This document shows, piece after piece, positions 7,464-7,676 of a DNA stretch of 7,676 nucleotides; position 1 is the stretch's first letter; every line of letters begins with the position of its first letter. The stretch is taken from positions 1 to 7,676 of the forward strand of contig CAKQXI010000115.1 of NCBI GenBank assembly GCA_934281565.1. The letters run 5' to 3'. The DNA comes from an uncultured Prevotella sp. (GTDB lineage: Bacteria; Bacteroidota; Bacteroidia; Bacteroidales; Bacteroidaceae). Below the pieces are notes generated by a model, which was not told where the DNA came from, searched no databases, and saw only the letters and a list, made by a program, of their open reading frames with translations. The position numbers and the translations under genes were made by a program.

Positions 7464-7547
7464 TTCCCACAGGTTTCATGGATAGCACTCATTATTATTA
7501 TAAAAGGTAAACCCGAAAGTCGGTGCTATGCGTGAAACCTGTGGGGA
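7464..7547 (+). repeat. Long imperfect inverted repeat directly after trxB
   Basis: The arms 7464-7489 and 7522-7547 pair over 26 positions, with one G-G mismatch and a few G-U pairs in RNA. The cores are CCCACAGGTTTCA and TGAAACCTGTGGG, plus ATAGCA and TGCTAT. The 32-nt loop is AT-rich on its left side and holds a small competing hairpin, CCGA/TCGG (7513-7523). The repeat begins 5 nt after the trxB stop. It could act as a transcription terminator or as a 3'-end stabiliser of the tamB-trxB message. However, the descending arm is followed by a G/C-containing stretch and not a T run, so it is not a textbook intrinsic terminator. A repetitive palindromic element is the main alternative. Confidence 0.75.
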
Positions 7548-7586
7548 CGGACTGCGATTTCCAAATAGAAGTGCAACATTCTTCGG

Positions 7587-7674
7587 TGGAGCGCAAGCTC
7601 TAAGACTATGAAAAACACCGCAGAGGTTTGCCATGCGGCTGGAGGCGCGCCGCCTCCAAAGAGCAAGTTATTGC
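7587..7674 (+). other. Cluster of short hairpins, possible structured RNA
   Basis: Four hairpins follow one another. The first is TGGAGC/GCTCTA (7587-7602), a 6-bp stem with one G-U pair and a GCAA tetraloop of the GNRA class. The second is CCGCA/TGCGG (7618-7638) with an 11-nt loop. The third is TGGAGGCG/CGCCTCCA (7640-7658) with a 3-nt loop. The fourth is GCAA/TTGC (7663-7674). The region is more GC-rich than the other intergenic segments. It may be part of a structured RNA, a leader of a gene beyond the right edge, or an interspersed repeat. I recognise no known RNA family, and the window ends before its limits can be seen. Confidence 0.35.
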
Positions 7675-7676
7675 AT

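Noticed and set aside
7490..7521. Phase-variable invertible promoter between the inverted repeats
   Set aside because: The spacer is only about 32 bp, with no TAnnTTTG box on either strand and no downstream gene in view. No invertase gene is seen in the window. Kept only as an alternative in a finding.
7641..7657. GC-rich palindrome as an intrinsic terminator
   Set aside because: The stem is strong, but the following bases are AAAGAGCAAG and not T-rich. The reverse strand has TTTG after an 8-bp stem followed by no T run of note.
1..7676. CRISPR arrays, insertion sequences, tRNA or rRNA genes, defence islands
   Set aside because: No spaced repeats, transposase-like proteins, tRNA T-loop motifs or rRNA stretches were seen. 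All long frames are explained by nqrB, nqrA, tamB and trxB.

Overview
This window looks like core chromosome from a Bacteroidales bacterium, most likely in the Prevotella/Segatella group. The basis is the close resemblance of all four proteins to the Bacteroidetes versions of NqrA, NqrB, TamB and TrxB. Start codons lack clear Shine-Dalgarno sequences, and several intergenic boxes match the Bacteroidetes -7 promoter consensus TAnnTTTG. The genus is inferred from remembered family sequences, not from a search.

Layout: The left 2 kb holds the start of the Na+-translocating NADH:quinone reductase operon on the minus strand. It contains nqrA (685-2040) followed by nqrB, whose first 188 codons are in the window (1-566) and whose remainder lies off the left edge. 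The 118 bp between them can fold into a branched RNA structure (590-664). A 200-240 bp AT-rich divergent intergenic region (2041-2240) separates nqrA from a plus-strand pair. That pair is a very long tamB (2241-6515, AsmA-like TamB/DUF490 envelope protein) and trxB (6520-7458, thioredoxin reductase), only 4 nt apart. The last 218 bp after trxB hold no confident gene. They contain a striking 26-bp imperfect inverted repeat right after the trxB stop and a run of smaller hairpins.

How the genes work together: NQR couples NADH oxidation by quinone to Na+ export at the inner membrane. TamB is expected to be an inner-membrane-anchored periplasmic bridge serving lipid transport or outer-membrane biogenesis. 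TrxB recycles cytoplasmic thioredoxin with NADPH. The two transcription units diverge from a shared control region. There is no sign of mobile elements, CRISPR, tRNA or rRNA genes, and I found no convincing new multi-gene system. The points most worth a second look are the apparent non-AUG start of tamB, the branched intercistronic RNA between nqrA and nqrB, and the structured segment after trxB.
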